Source: Trogon surrucura (Eukaryota > Chordata > Aves > Trogoniformes > Trogonidae). Taken from it: DNA of 64,000 bases. The notes below the pieces were generated by a model. That model was not told where the DNA came from. It worked only from the letters and a program-made list of their open reading frames with translations, and did no database searches. The translations under genes and the position numbers were made by a program. Where the stretch lies: positions 143,386,518 to 143,450,517 of the forward strand of contig CM036617.1 of the NCBI GenBank assembly GCA_020746105.1. The letters run 5' to 3'. Positions 34,941-49,383 of the stretch are shown here, one piece after another (position 1 is the first letter of the stretch; each line of letters starts with the position of its first letter).

Positions 34941-37900
34941 GGATTTTAGACTATAGGAAAAATTTCAAAGTTTGATCTCATTCTCTCATCCTTATCATTC
35001 AAGTTTTATTTGATGTGTTTCTGAAGACACGCACATTTGCTAGCATTAAAGCATGTGTGCTTATGCATAAATTGTTTGCAATGACTTGTTTCCTCATAAA
35101 AGAGTCACAAAATATAAAAAAGCTGAAACATTGCTAACCATTGAGCAGTGAATTGCCTGTTATTTTCACACTTTGTTCACACAGAATGCCTCATGCACTC
35201 TGGAATGATTGTCAAGATTTTGATCACAAAATAAAATAAAACCCCTCTATCTTGCAAGTCTATGTTTAATTACTGTCGGTGTTCTGATATGAGATTCTGT
35301 CCATCACAAGACACAAGGGGAGGGGGTGAAATTCTTCTGAAGCTGATTTTACTTAAGTTTTAAACTTCTCAAGTCATATTTGATTCCTTTCTTAAAAACA
35401 TTTATTAAATAAAGGAAGGGAACAACAGCATTCTTTAAAAACCTCTCTAAAGTCATGCAAGCCATGCAGAAGAATTCTACAAGAGCCAGAAAACCCCAAA
35501 ATCATCTCTCTTTGATAGGAAATCTGAAAATTACATCTTATTTTCAGGTCTATAACATTCAGAACTTTTTGGAGAGCTTTTCCTTCTTACAAGCAGAGTA
35601 ATAATTCTAAGAGTAGTTATGCCAATTCATTAAACTCATTTTCCTGTGGGAAGTACACATTTTACTGAGGATTTGTGAAGAACTGACATGGCCATTGTTC
35701 ATCAAATGAGTATGCTGCTGTTCTTGGAATGTTTCTGTTGTGTTCATAGCCAAATCATGAATCTCAGGAACTTTGATCTGTCTTCATTGTTAGCCAGTAA
35801 ATCAATGCATACACTTGCAAAATGTTAAAGAGACTCTGGGTCTTCTCCTTATTGGATATGACAAGGACCACGCACAGGTTCTTTTGAGTGACGTTATCGA
35901 TAAGATTTTGAAACAGTAGACCAACCATGCTCAAAAGAATTGAAATGTGCCCTTACAAATTAAATGAAATAAATTTATGGCTTGCTGTCTTAGCTGAACA
36001 GTCTTGGAAATAAACACAAAATAGGCAGCGTGGTGTTCATCAGATTGTACAAAGCCTTTGCTTGGAGGGAGTGTTGCGAAGTGACCTTAAACTGCTTGTG
36101 TGTGTGCTTGTAGTAATGGGTTTTCATACTTTCTTCCACCTCCATTGCAGAAGTTGCTTGCTAGACCTGACTCAAGCAAAACTGATACCTTACTATTAAC
36201 TCTTTGCCTTAGGAAATATTTTAAGAAAGTAAGTACTGTAGAGTGTATTGGATGGAATCTCCATGTTGATAGTCATACCTTGGTATTGATGCTTTAACTT
36301 GTGTTATCAGTTCACACTTAGTATATGGCTTTGAACAAGTAACTAATCTTGAAAAATTTAAGAAATACGTAGTAAGAGGACAAAGTTAATTTTTTCCTTT
36401 GTGTCTTAATTTATCTGGTAATACTAGTGAGAGACGCTTTACTTTTTACTACAATGTGTTACTTTCTCTGTCAACACACTTGATCCACTATGTCTGATTG
36501 TGCTGAACGTAGTTCTGACAGATCTGGGATGAGATCTTAGTATTTTAACTGTTCTCATTTAAAGGCTTTTCTCAACATGGAATGCTTTCTTTTCAGTTTT
36601 GGTTTTATTGTTTTGTTGTTTTTTTTCTATCTGGAATAATAAATAACCATTAAATTTCTCTTTCTGTATAATTCTTTTTTCATATTTGTGAATCTAGAAT
36701 ATGCTACAGCAGTAACTGTTTTTCTCCTTCATGTTCACTTTTCACGGGTAATATATTTGTTAATAGTTTGTGAAGTTTAGAAGTTAAGCAGTGGATCACA
36801 TTTTTTTCCTTATACCAATTTAGTTCTGTACTGTAAAAATATTTCTAGCTCAGCAGTTTGGGGTTTCTTACATGCAAAACATCTGAGTTTAACTAGTTTA
36901 TGATGTCAATGATACCTGTGCATCACAGTGTGATTAAATTGGTGTACCCAGATGTTGTTCATTGTTATCTAATGTAGTAGTTTATTTACACACCAAAATA
37001 TTTCAATCTTCAATTCTTCTGTTTCATATCAGTTGTTCTTGCAGGGCTTCACACACACACAAAAACCCCCAGTTCTGTTCAAGTGAATCTGAATGCCTCA
37101 TTGTGTATGGGCCAATGATAAGTTTGTAAAGCTATAATTTCAAACTTTTTTGCGAAAATGGCCTTTTCAGGAGAAAGGAACTGAGTGACAAAGCAGAAGC
37201 CTCTAACGAAATATAGAGTTTCAGACCAATTAATTTATTTTTAATCGTGTTACATGGAATTGTGTTATATGGCCTTTCATACTAAAATTGAACATGCTTT
37301 TTTAGACACTAAATTTTGCTTATTTCAAACATACAAATCTTAGAAAACCGAGAATTGTTTCAATTTGAATTCCACCCAAAAAGCAACAAATACATAGTTT
37401 AAATTATGTATAGTTTTGCCTTTTAGTCACTGTAAGATAACATTTGTGATGAATATCTGCTTTCTGGACCAATTTTCCAAGGTGATTTAAAGCACCTATG
37501 GCCTGCTGTACTAGCTGATTTAAGAATGGATCCCTGAGGCAAAGAATGAGAGAGCAGGGAACGTTTTTCATCTTCTTACTCATTGGTGATTTGAAAAAAA
37601 TGGTGCTGCTCATTGATAAGCTTGAAATGCTGATGAGAATCTAATGAGGCGTTCATACTGCACACTTGGATAGCAAACCACAGGCAAGCATTTTTATGGA
37701 AGGTCAAAAATATTAGAACGTTCCTGCTCATGTTATTTTTATGTAATACTGTGAATAAAATTAGAAGTAAGTAGTAGGGCTTTATTTGAAAAAACCTATT
37801 GAGGATGTCTTATGCAAGAACACTTCCCTGGGAACCTTAAGATTAAAAAAAAAGATTAAAAAGGAGCTGTGTAATGCGTAGAAGGGTGTGTTCTTCTGAG

Positions 37901-38255
37901 GAAGCTGAATCAGATACTAGTCCAAACATTTTATTAATATAAGCAGTAAATAATATTTACTGAGAGAAGTGATTTGGAAGTCCTGCCATCCACAAGCATA
38001 CCAAGAAACTGGAAAAATCAGAGTGACAAAATTTAAAAAAAAAATTGAAGAACCATTTAGAATTATCTGGGGACTAACAAAGTTTAATACTAGGACCAAC
38101 TTGAATTGAGCATAAAATATGATGTCTAAAGACCCAAGCTGTGTGCATTTCTTCCTGAAAGATACCAAAAATGAGGAAAATAATTGGTCTTTACTCTTCT
38201 AATTAAAATTATTGAATGTTTATGCTGTATGTAATCTTTCCATGTATTTATACAG

Positions 38256-38333
38256 GAAAAGCATAAGCAGGAGTTAGAAGACATGAGAAAAGCTGGACAT
38301 GAAGCCTTGAGTATTATTGTTGAAGAATTCAAG
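38256..38333 (+). CDS. CCDC91: CCDC91 internal coding exon, highly conserved coiled-coil segment
   Basis: This short exon of 26 codons lies between a TGTATTTATACAG acceptor and an AAG|GTAAAT donor, phase 0 at both ends. Its translation contains KQELEDMRKAGHEALSIIV, which matches the remembered human CCDC91 sequence almost residue for residue and is the best single piece of evidence for the gene's identity. The final residues EEFK replace the human DEYK. It sits alone between introns of about 29.7 and 11.4 kb, so it would be easy to miss by frame length alone. The conserved GHEAL core lies inside the coiled coil; no enzymatic motif is present. Confidence 0.96.
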
Positions 38334-41300
38334 GTAAATGAGTTGCCAAGACAACACAATTTCTACATAACATTATTGTAATAGTTTATAAGTATGCGCT
38401 ACAGGCAGTGTTTAGTACTGCTTATTCTGGTTGCTCAACTTTTTTCACTTGAAGACTGACTTTTCTGTTGCTTTCAATTTAGATGATTAAGGCCTGAAAT
38501 TTTGCATGACACGTTTTCTCACTCTGCACTTTCAGACAGTTCAGATAAAGTTGGTTAGCCGTTTTCAGTAATGAAACTTGAAACCATAACAAAACAAAAA
38601 AGCTCAAGCAATTGTGGTAAACTTTGGGCTCGATTTTTTTATTACATATCCACATTCTGGACCTCCTAAGTCTCAATAAAATGCACTTGCAGGAAAGCAG
38701 CCTCACAGAGCAATTCAGCAGGTTTTTATCTACAGGGCACTAAACGAAGGGGTTAAGGATGAAACTAGGCTGAATCTGTAATTCTCTCATGTTGTTCTTA
38801 GTTCCTTTCAGCTGCTAAGATGAAAGAACTGGATGTTACCATGGAGGATAAATCTCTGATTTTGTACTGTTACTAAAAATTTCTACTAAGAAATGCACAG
38901 AGGACAGAAACGGAAACAAGTTAGGAGAAGGATTAGGTAAAACTAAGAATTCTACTTAGACTTAAAGAAGATCTGACAGGGGAAAAGAAAATGTTATGGG
39001 AAATTGAAAAGATGGCTGGTTTTGAGAATGAGAGGGAAGACATAGTAACTAGTAGGCAACTGTGAGCTAGGAACACAAATCTGACAGTGTGGTTAGCAAA
39101 GGGGAAATTCAAATTGCTTAGCAATGGTAATTTGTGAACAAGGAATGTTCTGGCATGGAGGACACAAAGGCCCAACTGCAGAATGGTTTAAACTTGCTGG
39201 AAACAGAAATACCAGAGACAGGAGGACTGCACGTGAGGGAGCGAGGTTTCCCTTAGTAATGAGGTATGTCACAGCAATCCCTCCTGGAATGTGATTTCTC
39301 AGGGACTGCTTTTGGCAAACGGAGCTGATACTGTGGGATGAACTGAACACTAGGCTAAGGTGCCCCATGCTGGTGCTCACAATTGGTGCTGGTGCAAGTG
39401 TATGTAAAGAATTGTCTCATGTTGCATGTTTGCAGACTCCTTGTAGTGCTTCTTATGGACGTAGGACTGTCCAATCCGTTGTTCATTAAATCTTTCTGTG
39501 TTTAAGCACACACATGTTTAATTTGCCCTAAGGAATATGATAAAAATTCCCCAACATTAGTTAGGGTTGGAATGCACCTGGCAAAGTAAAAAGGAGAGCA
39601 TTGAGGTTGGGTTTTGCAATTCAGGTAACAAACTGAAAACTTGAGCCTAGCACCTTCTGGTCATGAAGCCAGCAATACTTTGTTAAGGAAGGTAGACAGG
39701 TTGGTTTGTTTTCAGCAAATACCAAAACATACTTGCAACATACTTGCTTTCTGGGTGTGTGAGGATGTGCTGCTCAAGGACAGCCAGATTCCATGTCTGC
39801 TACAGAATTTGGGATCTTAATGTTGTGCAAAACTTTTTATTTTAATTAGTTTCTTATGGGGCTCATGTATAAGGTAGGCCTACCAAGTTCCAAGTCTGAG
39901 AGAGCACCACCCTATAGGAGACCTGATGATGCTTTTAGGTCCCTCTGCTTGAAGGCAGCCCATGGTGTAGGCTGGAGAAAAGTATAAAATAATTCAAGTC
40001 ATCATGTTTGCAACAACTCATAAGAAGTAAAGCTTTTCATAATTTTACTAATAACTGTTAGTAGTGTTCTATCTAATATTGAAATTAGATTATCAGTAGA
40101 AATAATGTCTAATGTCCATCAGTACAATGTATACTAATTTCATCTAAAAGGAGCATAGCCAAAATAAAATTTGAAAACTTTAATTCCTGAGAAACATTAA
40201 GTATAGTCTTAACGTGTTGTCCCGTTTCTCCATACTTCCCTCATTTTGCTTCTAGAGGAGAATTACTACACTTCTTTTTCCCTTACTTATTTGCAGACTG
40301 GTTTGCCATAGAAGTTTTCAAATGGGAATTTTCCTCAGACTGTTCCACTTTGGATGAGCCGCTGAACACGTTGCATATAAGCATTTTTCATTTCTCTTTT
40401 GTCATAGATGTGTATAAAGTACCTGTGTATAAAACATTTCTATATGAAATTATATTTTGAAAAACCTAGCAAGTTATCAGTAATTGCTACACTCTCCTTT
40501 TTATTTCTGCAGCAGTTTTATAGTATTGAATGAAAAGTTCTGTATCTTTTCAAGACATAATTTTTCACCATTTTAATGCCTTTGAGCTGAAGGAGGATTT
40601 TGCATGAATGATGTTGTCCGTTCTAAGGAATAATTTCTTGATGTATCAATTGCGTAAAGGAATGCGCCATATTGATTTTAGAAAACTATTTTACCAGTGA
40701 AGAGCACCTAGGAAGATCTGATATGCTGTCTGAAAGAGAAGTTTTATTATCAGTTTCTATAATTTGTTGTAAAACATGAGGGATTTAATTGAATACCATG
40801 ATTCCAAGGCATATTTATATTTAGCATATTATTTCTCATAGACTGTTTATATTCAAGTTATATAAAGACATTCTTTAATACCAGGGAGTCATGGCATGAA
40901 TACACAAGTCTTCCTGTTGCCTCATGTGGTTAGTTGCCATATTTTGGTCAATGAGATCACAGTACTCTGAGGAGAAATAACATCAGATATGCCAGCCTCT
41001 GAGTAAAATACTGCAACCAGCCTTGTCTGCAAACATGCAGTGAGTTATTCTTCATGGTAGCAGGAAAAATCTAAAAGTTTGTTAGGTTAAAAAAAAGCAC
41101 AACTCCTTTTTTTCTTAGTTGTTTGTAGCTTAAATACCTTTTTAGAAACCCTTTTCCGTGTACTTAATAAAAAATAAAAAAAAAATAACAGTGACTCATC
41201 AGAGAATTCAGTGAACGCACAAACTCTTCTGTAGTTTCTTTTGAGAAAATAATCTTATGGATTCTTTTTAAAAGTTAGTCCACACCATTTCAATACTGCA

Positions 41301-44300
41301 CAGGGTTAAGATTTTTTTTTTCTTAAGGAAATGAGTCAAACATGATTTTGTAATTATCAAAGTAATATTTTACATTTTGGGGACTTTTTAACTGTTCATA
41401 TCTTTACGAATTTATTATATTTATTAGACATCTTGGCAGTAGATAGTCGAATAACCAAATAAGAAGGCCTACATATAGCATTAGTTTAAGAATGTAAAGT
41501 AAATCTGATTGGTATTTTTAGTCAAATACAGAATTGTGGAATCTATTGAGTCTCTTAATTCACTTCTGACTAGCCATGCATAATTTGCTGCTGAAATATG
41601 TCATCTTTAGGATTTAAGACTGTTACGCTAACAGATGACACTTACATGCAGGAGTGGTTTTCATTTTCAGTAGGTTTTATAAGTACCATCTAATTAATCC
41701 CCAAATTACCTTGAGTGTGAAAATTCACCTAAGTGGGTCTACTGAATTGGTTAAAAGGCATAGGAAGAAAAAAATCTCTCTTACGAATCCTGGCCTATTT
41801 TGCATTCTTTGGGTTTTAATAAAATGAACGAATGCAATTTACTTCAGTCAAGTGCTTGCTCATGGCCCAAATTAGGTTCTCTTGCAGTCATAACTGTTGG
41901 AATTATGACTAATCCTCTGTGATACCAGCCAATTGTAATTTTACAATGCCAATCTAAGCAGAGTTGTAGCATGAGTGAACGTAATGCTCAACATTAGTTG
42001 TTTAAGAATAACTGTGTAAAAATATGATGAACCATTCATCATTAGCCTCAGGAAATAATCCCCAGAATCCCTCAAGTCCCAAATTCTCTAAATTAGGCAT
42101 TGAAACTCTGGGTTGAACAACAATGGAAGAGAGTTGACTACTTGCCTTTTCTGTATTCCTGGCATAGATAGTACCCTTTGTAGTGGTAAATTTGAGAAAG
42201 TACCTTTCTTTTCGTGTACAAAGGAAATGGGGTTGTTGTTTTCTCACTTCTGTCTACAAGGTTGTCACGTTAGTAACTGAAACTTCATATTTTTCTTAAA
42301 ATTAGAGCTAATTGTTTCTCCTTGCAGACTTACTGCAGCAGACTCTGTTGTTGTATCTTTCAACGTTTGAAAATGAGTCACACTCTCTGACAATCACTCC
42401 CTTGCATCTTGGAGAATTATTTGTTGTAGAAGGGACAATATGTCACCATATTGACCTTCCATTAGTGGGTTATCGCTAGGCAGAGCAGGCACTTGAGTTT
42501 AAGACCAAGCCCTCTCAGTTCCTGCCCGTGTTGTGACTGGTCCTTTTTTGATACGACAACAGTGTCAAAAATGGAACTTGCACAGGAAGTCAAATAATGA
42601 GTGATCTGTTTTCAAGGACTTGAATATACCAAAGCCCTTAACTTATTGCAATTGTCTTTGGAGTCTTAGCTTGCCAAATGGGCTGGGAACTCTTATTAAC
42701 AGATACTATTAGACACTTTGTACCGCAAACCCTCTGAAACCTTGGCCATTGTTACGCATCTCACATTCTTACCTTCCTTTCGGCAAATAAACCATCCACA
42801 ACACAGTCACAACATTTATATTGAAAAACACAGGAAAATAAATAAACGTGAACCTAGTGTTCTGTGTAGGCCAAGTTTCCCCTTCTCATGTTTACTGATT
42901 TTGTTTAATTTCTGTCTTTCATGTTATTATTTTTTATCCCTATAATTAACTACATTAAAGAAAAGTAAATGTAGATCTTGGAAATTATGCTTGTGAGTTC
43001 ATGTCACATTTTGAGATATTTACCACAAGCATCATAAGTATTCTTCATCTGCTTGTTTATTCAAGCTTTTGTTCTGAATTTGTCACAGTTCTTTAAATAG
43101 ACGAGTTAAGATTTTTAAATGTTTTGTTTGTATTTCTCACCATATAAAATATCCTTTAATATAAGCTTTTAAGAATATGAGGCTACAGGCAGGTGTATTT
43201 TTTTTGGTTGTATTTATTTACTTAGATTATTTTATCTAATTATTAGTCTTCTAAAAGAGCTTTCTTGAATCAGATGTGTTTCCTTTTATGGAAATTAACT
43301 TCAAGATCTAAAGTTCTTTACAGTCCTTCCTACAGTGAGAGCTTTGTCTCTCGGTTTTCAGTGTTACGTGATTGGATTTTTTCAGCTTTCCAGAATGTAA
43401 GAAGATTTGCAAAGTATGGGATATGTGGGGGCCATTGGAATTGTCTTTAAAAAATATTTATGTCAGTAATAGACCTCTGAACTGAAAGGTTACCCTCTAA
43501 TAAAAGGAAAATTGAAAGATTTAATTACAAAAGAAGTTAATCTACAAACAGGATTTTTTTTTTTAGACATAGTTTATCCCTGGTGAGGAGGGAAAGCTCT
43601 TGAAATGTGGCCAGTTCTCAGCACTTTAAAACACTAGCTCAGCTTATTAGGTTTCCGAGATGACATGTTGGCTCAGAAAGGCCTGACACAAGAATGAAAA
43701 GATAGATTCAAAGGTGTTGCAAGGGCTTGTATTTCACTTCAAACTTCTATACTTGTCCATGTGTAAGTTGCACTAGTATTCAAGTGGGCCTTGAATATAA
43801 TACAATATTATTTTTTGACATGAAAAGTTTCTGAACGTAATGCTATTAAAAAATATTTTAGTATTGACTCAAGCATCTTGGCTTTTTAAAGTAATTATAA
43901 AAAGTACAAGATATCTCTCCCTCTTAGTAAGGATGACTTTTTATATGTGGTTCTGACTATAGAACAATAAATATGGTGTTAAACATTATAATAATTGAAA
44001 GATTTATTAAGAATGGGTTTTCAGTTTGTTTCTGAGAGGAATCTGTGAGAACAGTGGAAAGTAGACTCACATGCAATAAAATTGAAGTGTGTAGATAAAC
44101 CGAGCGTAGTATTCAGTCTGTAAGTTAGTGATTGTTAGTGGTCAACAAGCAGTTGAAAATGAAACTGAAGTTATTCTGCATTACAAAGAACCATGTTGCC
44201 CTTGTATTTGATTTGAGTGTCTTTTATGTTACCTCATGAAACACCTGGCTAAAATTCAGTTCACACTGACAGTGGTTAGTAAAAACATAAAGCTTCTTCA

Positions 44301-44506
44301 TACGCTGCACGTCAAAATGTGTTGAACTTTTGTAAATAATAACTCGTGAGAAGAATTTTCCACAGGAAATACCTTTTGACTTGTTACGTAAAATTTCACA
44401 GAATGAGCTTTGTTTAAAGCTTTGGTAGCATACTATGACTAGGAGTGGAAACAATTCAAGAAATTCAACTCAACGTTTTGGTTTACTTCATTTCGAACCT
44501 ACTTGA

Positions 44507-44870
44507 CAGAATCACAGAATGTCAGGGCTTGGAAGGGACCTCGAAAGATCATCTAGTCCAGCCCCCCTGCCAGAGCAGAATCACCTACAGGAGGTAACAC
44601 AGGAACACGTCCAGACGGGTTTTGAATGTCTGCAGAGAAGGAGCCTCCACAACCTCCCTGGGCAGCCTGTTCCAGTGTTCTGTCACCCTCACAATTAAAA
44701 AGTTTTTCCTGATGTTTTTGTGGAACCTCCTGTGCTCCAGCTTGCACCTGTTACCCCTTGTCCTGTCATTGGACATAACTGAGAAGAGCCTGACTCTGTC
44801 CTCCTGACACTCACTCTTTACATATTTATAGACATTAATGAGGTTACCCCTCAGCCTCCTCTTCTCCAAG
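44507..44870 (-). mobile_element. CR1 LINE 3' fragment, 5'-truncated
   Basis: On the minus strand the open frame 44914-44585 includes [20 protein letters not shown], then [20 protein letters not shown] and [16 protein letters not shown]. The 3' end carries GACAGAATCACAGAATGTCA. It is related to the young copies at 25.6 and 59.6 kb but more diverged. The right boundary, after CCTCTTCTCCAAG, is sharp. Confidence 0.95.
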
Positions 44871-47569
44871 AATCGGGAAAGAATTTTGATTGTGTCCTCT
44901 GCTCTACCATTCAATAATTGATTAATTGTATTTTGCCCTAAAATAAAGTAGTAGAACTTAATTAATGGTGGAGACAGGATGCTGAATTAGATGAATCATT
45001 ATCTAATATTATGAACCTTAGAGATTTTTATTTACTATTGCTGAAATTAATGCTGGTATTTAACATAGTTCATATGTTTGTAGCAGTATGTTAACTTTAC
45101 TTTTCACTAGGTAACTTTAATTTTACACATGACTTGTTTTAGCTGTCTTGACTCAGCAATTTTTGAAGTTAAGAATGAGATTGATGTATTGACATGTATT
45201 TAGCTACTTAAGCAAGTTAATGATGCTTAAGCAGGTGAAAGAAACCAGAAAGGATATTCTTTTGGATTGAATAAGGGATTTGATACAATGCTTTTAAGTA
45301 AAGTTATGGAGCTTAATGCAGCAGCTGATACATGATGATGCATACTTCGTACTGATCTTTCATGTGGGTTGGTTTAACATTTTCAAAAAATGCTACACAT
45401 ATGAGAAGTCTGGTTTTTGCACGGATAAGAATTGCTTTTGTGCTGTTTTCAGAAGAGATGAGAAGAGATAATAAACTCTACTCTTTTTCCCCTTGCTTTT
45501 TTTTTTTCCTGACTATTTTTTTCCTCCTATAGAAGCAGAGAGTTGAGAGAGAATTGGCAATTTGTCACTGTTAGGAAATCTGGAATCTGGGGGTAACAGT
45601 CTATGTTTTGGGTATATGATTCAGGATGGATTCTCATAAATTCATACAATAAATCATACTCTGTGCTAGCAGCTGTGGTTTCTATTGCCAGTAGAATGAA
45701 GACAGTATGCACTAGAGCTGGACAAATAGGCTTCTATTAAAAATGGTCTAGAATGTCTGTGCTATGGTCTTCACAAAACCATAATCATTGCACTTTGGCC
45801 TTTCCAAAGACGGGATCAAATTTTAGAAAGCCTCTAGTACTTTATGCATAATGTAACCTGTCGAAATAGAGTTCTCCAGTGTTCCCATTGTACACGTAGC
45901 GTGCTGTGATTTACAATCCAGGACTACTTAATTCTCTGACCATTGAAAAATATCTAATAGAGTAATTAAGATGCATATGCCATTAAGGACTCCCCAAGGT
46001 GGTTATGGATAAAGGAAGTTTGTTGTGCAATATATAGGAGAAATGAGTTACCGAGAGCCACCCATATTGAAATCCTGCTCTAACTTCATGCAACAGGTGA
46101 CCTAGGATACATTCAACTGTAGCCTTACTTTAAATGATTCGGTGGGCTATTAGGAGACTGCTTCAAGAGTGCCAGCTTGATATTAGGTCAGTGGCCACAG
46201 GTTTATGGAATATCAGCCCACCAGTGTAATTGTGTAATTCAATAAGGAAGAAATTGGTGTTTAAGCAGTGATACGCAGGTGCCCAGAATAGCAGTTAATC
46301 AAAAATCTTTTAGTGTCATTTGTGCTGAAGTAAGTATGTAACTATGAGTTAGAGATGCCTGTCATCAATAGCTAAATGTATGTTTTATTTCAGTTTTATT
46401 TTAGTTAATTAGTAAATTAGAGCTTTTAATTACTAATGTAAGTAGTTATCTTGATATTTGCAAAAGGTTTGTACGGATATCATGACTCTCTGCTATATTT
46501 ACCCCATCAAGAAGCCTTAAATGGTGGTTGTGATCAAAGAAGAAAATTACCTTATTTTTAAACTCGGTGTCTTCTTTTTTCTGTTTTCGATCTTTTTTTA
46601 CAGTCTTGGAAAGACATTGTTTTATGACATCTTTATGTTCCTATTACTTTTTATAGTCAGCTGGAGCCAGGCAGATGTAGGATGCATGTAATGAACATAG
46701 TAGTGTGCAAGGCAACAACTGCAAGCTAGATTAGAATTAAAGGAAATTGTCAAGCTTGGCTTTTATTTTAAAAATTGTCTCATTTCTCGTAACATTAAAT
46801 ATGGGACATGATTTCAGTGATAAATAAAGAACAATGAAAGATTTAATTTAAAGGTCAAGATATATTTGCCTAGTCATGCCATTTCTCTGGGACACTTTTC
46901 TGTTTGTACTTCAAAAGAGTAGACTTTTTTTTTGCCTTATCTTAGAATTATGATCAGTCCTGAGCATGAAAAATTTCTCGTGAGAACAAAAATGTTCTAC
47001 ACTATAAAATAAATTGCAGCTCAGCGTTCTGTTTTGATTGTAAGCGTGTCTTAAAACCATAAGCTTCTGAGAATCTTCAGATTGTTCTTGAAAGGGGAAA
47101 TCTTATTTTTATAATAAGGAGTTATTGCTATTTCAGGGTATTATGTGACACACCTCATCTTCTTCTAAGTGCCTTGAAAAGATTTGGGTTTTGGCATGAA
47201 TAATTTATTCTGTATTTTAAAGGCCTAAGACTGACTGATATGCTGAATCTCTCCATGGAAAATAAAGATTTTTGTCTGGAGATTTTTTTGTAGGGGAATT
47301 TTTTTTTTCTGTCTCTTTACTTGGCTGACTAGTGGAGTAGTCAAATACACAATCAATTCTGTGGTTCTATTTAAACTATATTAGTAGTATGCATGATAGA
47401 AAAGGAAGGCTTTTGTTTGTGAATGTGAAATTCAACGTATTTTCTAAAGAAAATCACAATAAAATAAAAAATGTAACAACTTCTACATGCTATCAATGTA
47501 TAATAATTATTTTCTTGAAAACTGAAGGTTCTTCATACCAGAATGATTAAGGGACTATAAGGTAAATTT

Positions 47570-47988
47570 TATGAAGAGAGGCTGAGGGAGCTGGGGCTGT
47601 TCAGCCTGGAAAAGAGGAGGCTGAGGGGAGACCTCATCATTCTCTACAACTCCCTGAAAGGCAGCTGTAGTGAGATGGGTGTTGGCCTCTTCTCCCTAGT
47701 GAATAGTGACAGGACAAGAGGGAACGGGTTCATGTTGCGCCCGGGGAAGTTTAGATTGGACATTAGGAAAAACTTCTTTCACCGAAACTTCTTTCACCGA
47801 AAGGGCGGTGAAGCATTGGAATGGGTTGCCGAGGGAGGTGGTGGTCACCATCCCTGGACGTGTTTAAGAAACGACTGGATGTGGCACTTCAGGAGATGGT
47901 TTAGTGTTAGGGTGGTGTAGGGCTGTAGGTTGGACTTAAATGGTCTTAAGGTCCTTTCCAACCTTGATGTTTCTATAATTCTATGATT
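47570..47988 (+). mobile_element. CR1 LINE 3' fragment with in-frame 15-bp duplication
   Basis: A plus-strand 5'-truncated CR1 starting TATGAAGAGAGGCTGAGGGA. Its frame contains [20 protein letters not shown] and [19 protein letters not shown], the latter because AACTTCTTTCACCGA is duplicated at 47771-47785 and 47786-47800. It ends with CCTTTCCAACCTTGATG and TCTATAATTCTATGATTT. It closely follows the CR1 consensus, so it is fairly young. Confidence 0.95.
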
Positions 47989-49362
47989 TAATAGGAATTT
48001 AACAATCACCACTTTATGCAAAGTGCATAAAGTGACTGAACCCTTTGTGTGAACACGAAGTCACCTGAGAAATGGCATTGAAACTTAATGACCATTACGT
48101 TACTGTTTTCCCTAAAATCAGAATTTGGTTGTTTGTGTTTTGGCTTTTGGTTTTTTCCCTCTTTTGTGCCACTTATATGAAACAATTCTTGTCACAATAA
48201 TTTAGGAAAAAAAACCCAGGCACCAAAGTAAGGACTTAGTTTTTGCTGGTGATAGGTGGTAATTCACACATGGTTTACATAGAGTAAGATTTGCCATAAA
48301 AGTTGACCATACAAGAAGTTAAATGAATTAGGGAATTAGGTTTTTTTGTGATTGCCTGAATTTATACCAACAAAAGAAATTAATGTAGTTGGAAAGAAAT
48401 TGGCTTTTTTGAAAGTAAGCTTGTAGCCAGCTAAATCCCCTGCAAATCACAATAAACTTACACTTTGACTAAAGCATATGTTAAGTACCATTTTTTACCT
48501 TGCAAATCCCTGAAGCTGTGCTGAAAACTGCTACCATACTATATCTTTACTGAAGAAGACTGATTTTAGCGTGTAGCAAGTTTGGAAAGGTAGTTCAAAA
48601 CTGTTATAATTTTATTTTAAAACTTTTCTGATTTTTTATGAAGTATTAAAAATTTTGTATGTTCTGTTCTGTATCTCTAAAATGAAGATTACTTGAAAGA
48701 TTGGATTTTTAGTTTCTTTTTTCTTTCTGCATTTGGACCAAAAGTCTGTTTTCTATAAAACTTATGTCTGTTTTAACTTACACAGTGAATTGAGCTACTT
48801 CACTATATTGATTACTAGTTAAAAATAGCTTGCTGCATTGTGTATAGACCAAGGAATATTTGGAAAGTGACATAAATATTTTGTAATATTGGGGAAAAAG
48901 ACTTGCTTAGCATGAGCTAAGTAAATCCTGTGTTAAAATACCGTCATCGTTTAAAGAAGTCTGAGTATCTGAGTATTATTCTGCAAATGGTAATTTGCTT
49001 TTTGACATATTTTACATTTTTTTTAATTTCTCTTTTTGCATTCAGATGCTGGAAATTATGCAGAGTTCAGTCAAGTGCATGTGAACACATGTGTGCATGC
49101 ATATCTGCTCACACACACAGAGTTCCTAATTTTATTATCTTTTTGTTACTGTCTTGGTACTTTGCCTTTCCACACTTCAGCTGCCACTGCTTCACACTGG
49201 AGTGTGAACTTCCTGGGGGGGCATTCTTTTATGTTTTAAATTACTCAGAATTTCCATCTGCTTTTACTTGACTTGTGGTTGTGAAGATCATGCTTGGCCC
49301 ATGGGATCTTACACTGTGCCGAGAGGATGTGGAGTTTTGTCAGCCAGGGAAATATGTCTGGC

Positions 49363-49383
49363 TTTTTTTTTTTTTTTTTTTTT
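49363..49383. repeat. poly-T run, 21 bases
   Basis: A pure T run about 315 bases upstream of the 49699 exon. It is too far from the splice site to be its pyrimidine tract. Likely length-variable. Confidence 0.9.

Larger units (their letters stand above)
8547..38255 (+). other. CCDC91: CCDC91 large intron (29.7 kb), repeat-rich first part
   Basis: The intron has GT-AG borders. Stretches 8547-14079, 15976-17325, 18011-20740, 20986-23558, 25002-25549, 26683-27127, 27622-28655, 31433-31656 and 31739-38255 hold AT-rich DNA in which I recognise no gene or repeat, apart from two GC-richer blocks at 20590-20735 and 34730-34940. The remaining parts are the CR1, SINE and LTR copies listed individually. 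Confidence 0.85.

Noticed and set aside
39000..39420. Less AT-rich segment with a 95-codon minus-strand frame, considered as an LTR or exon
   Set aside because: No TG...CA termini, target duplication, known LTR landmark or splice-bounded coding frame was found.
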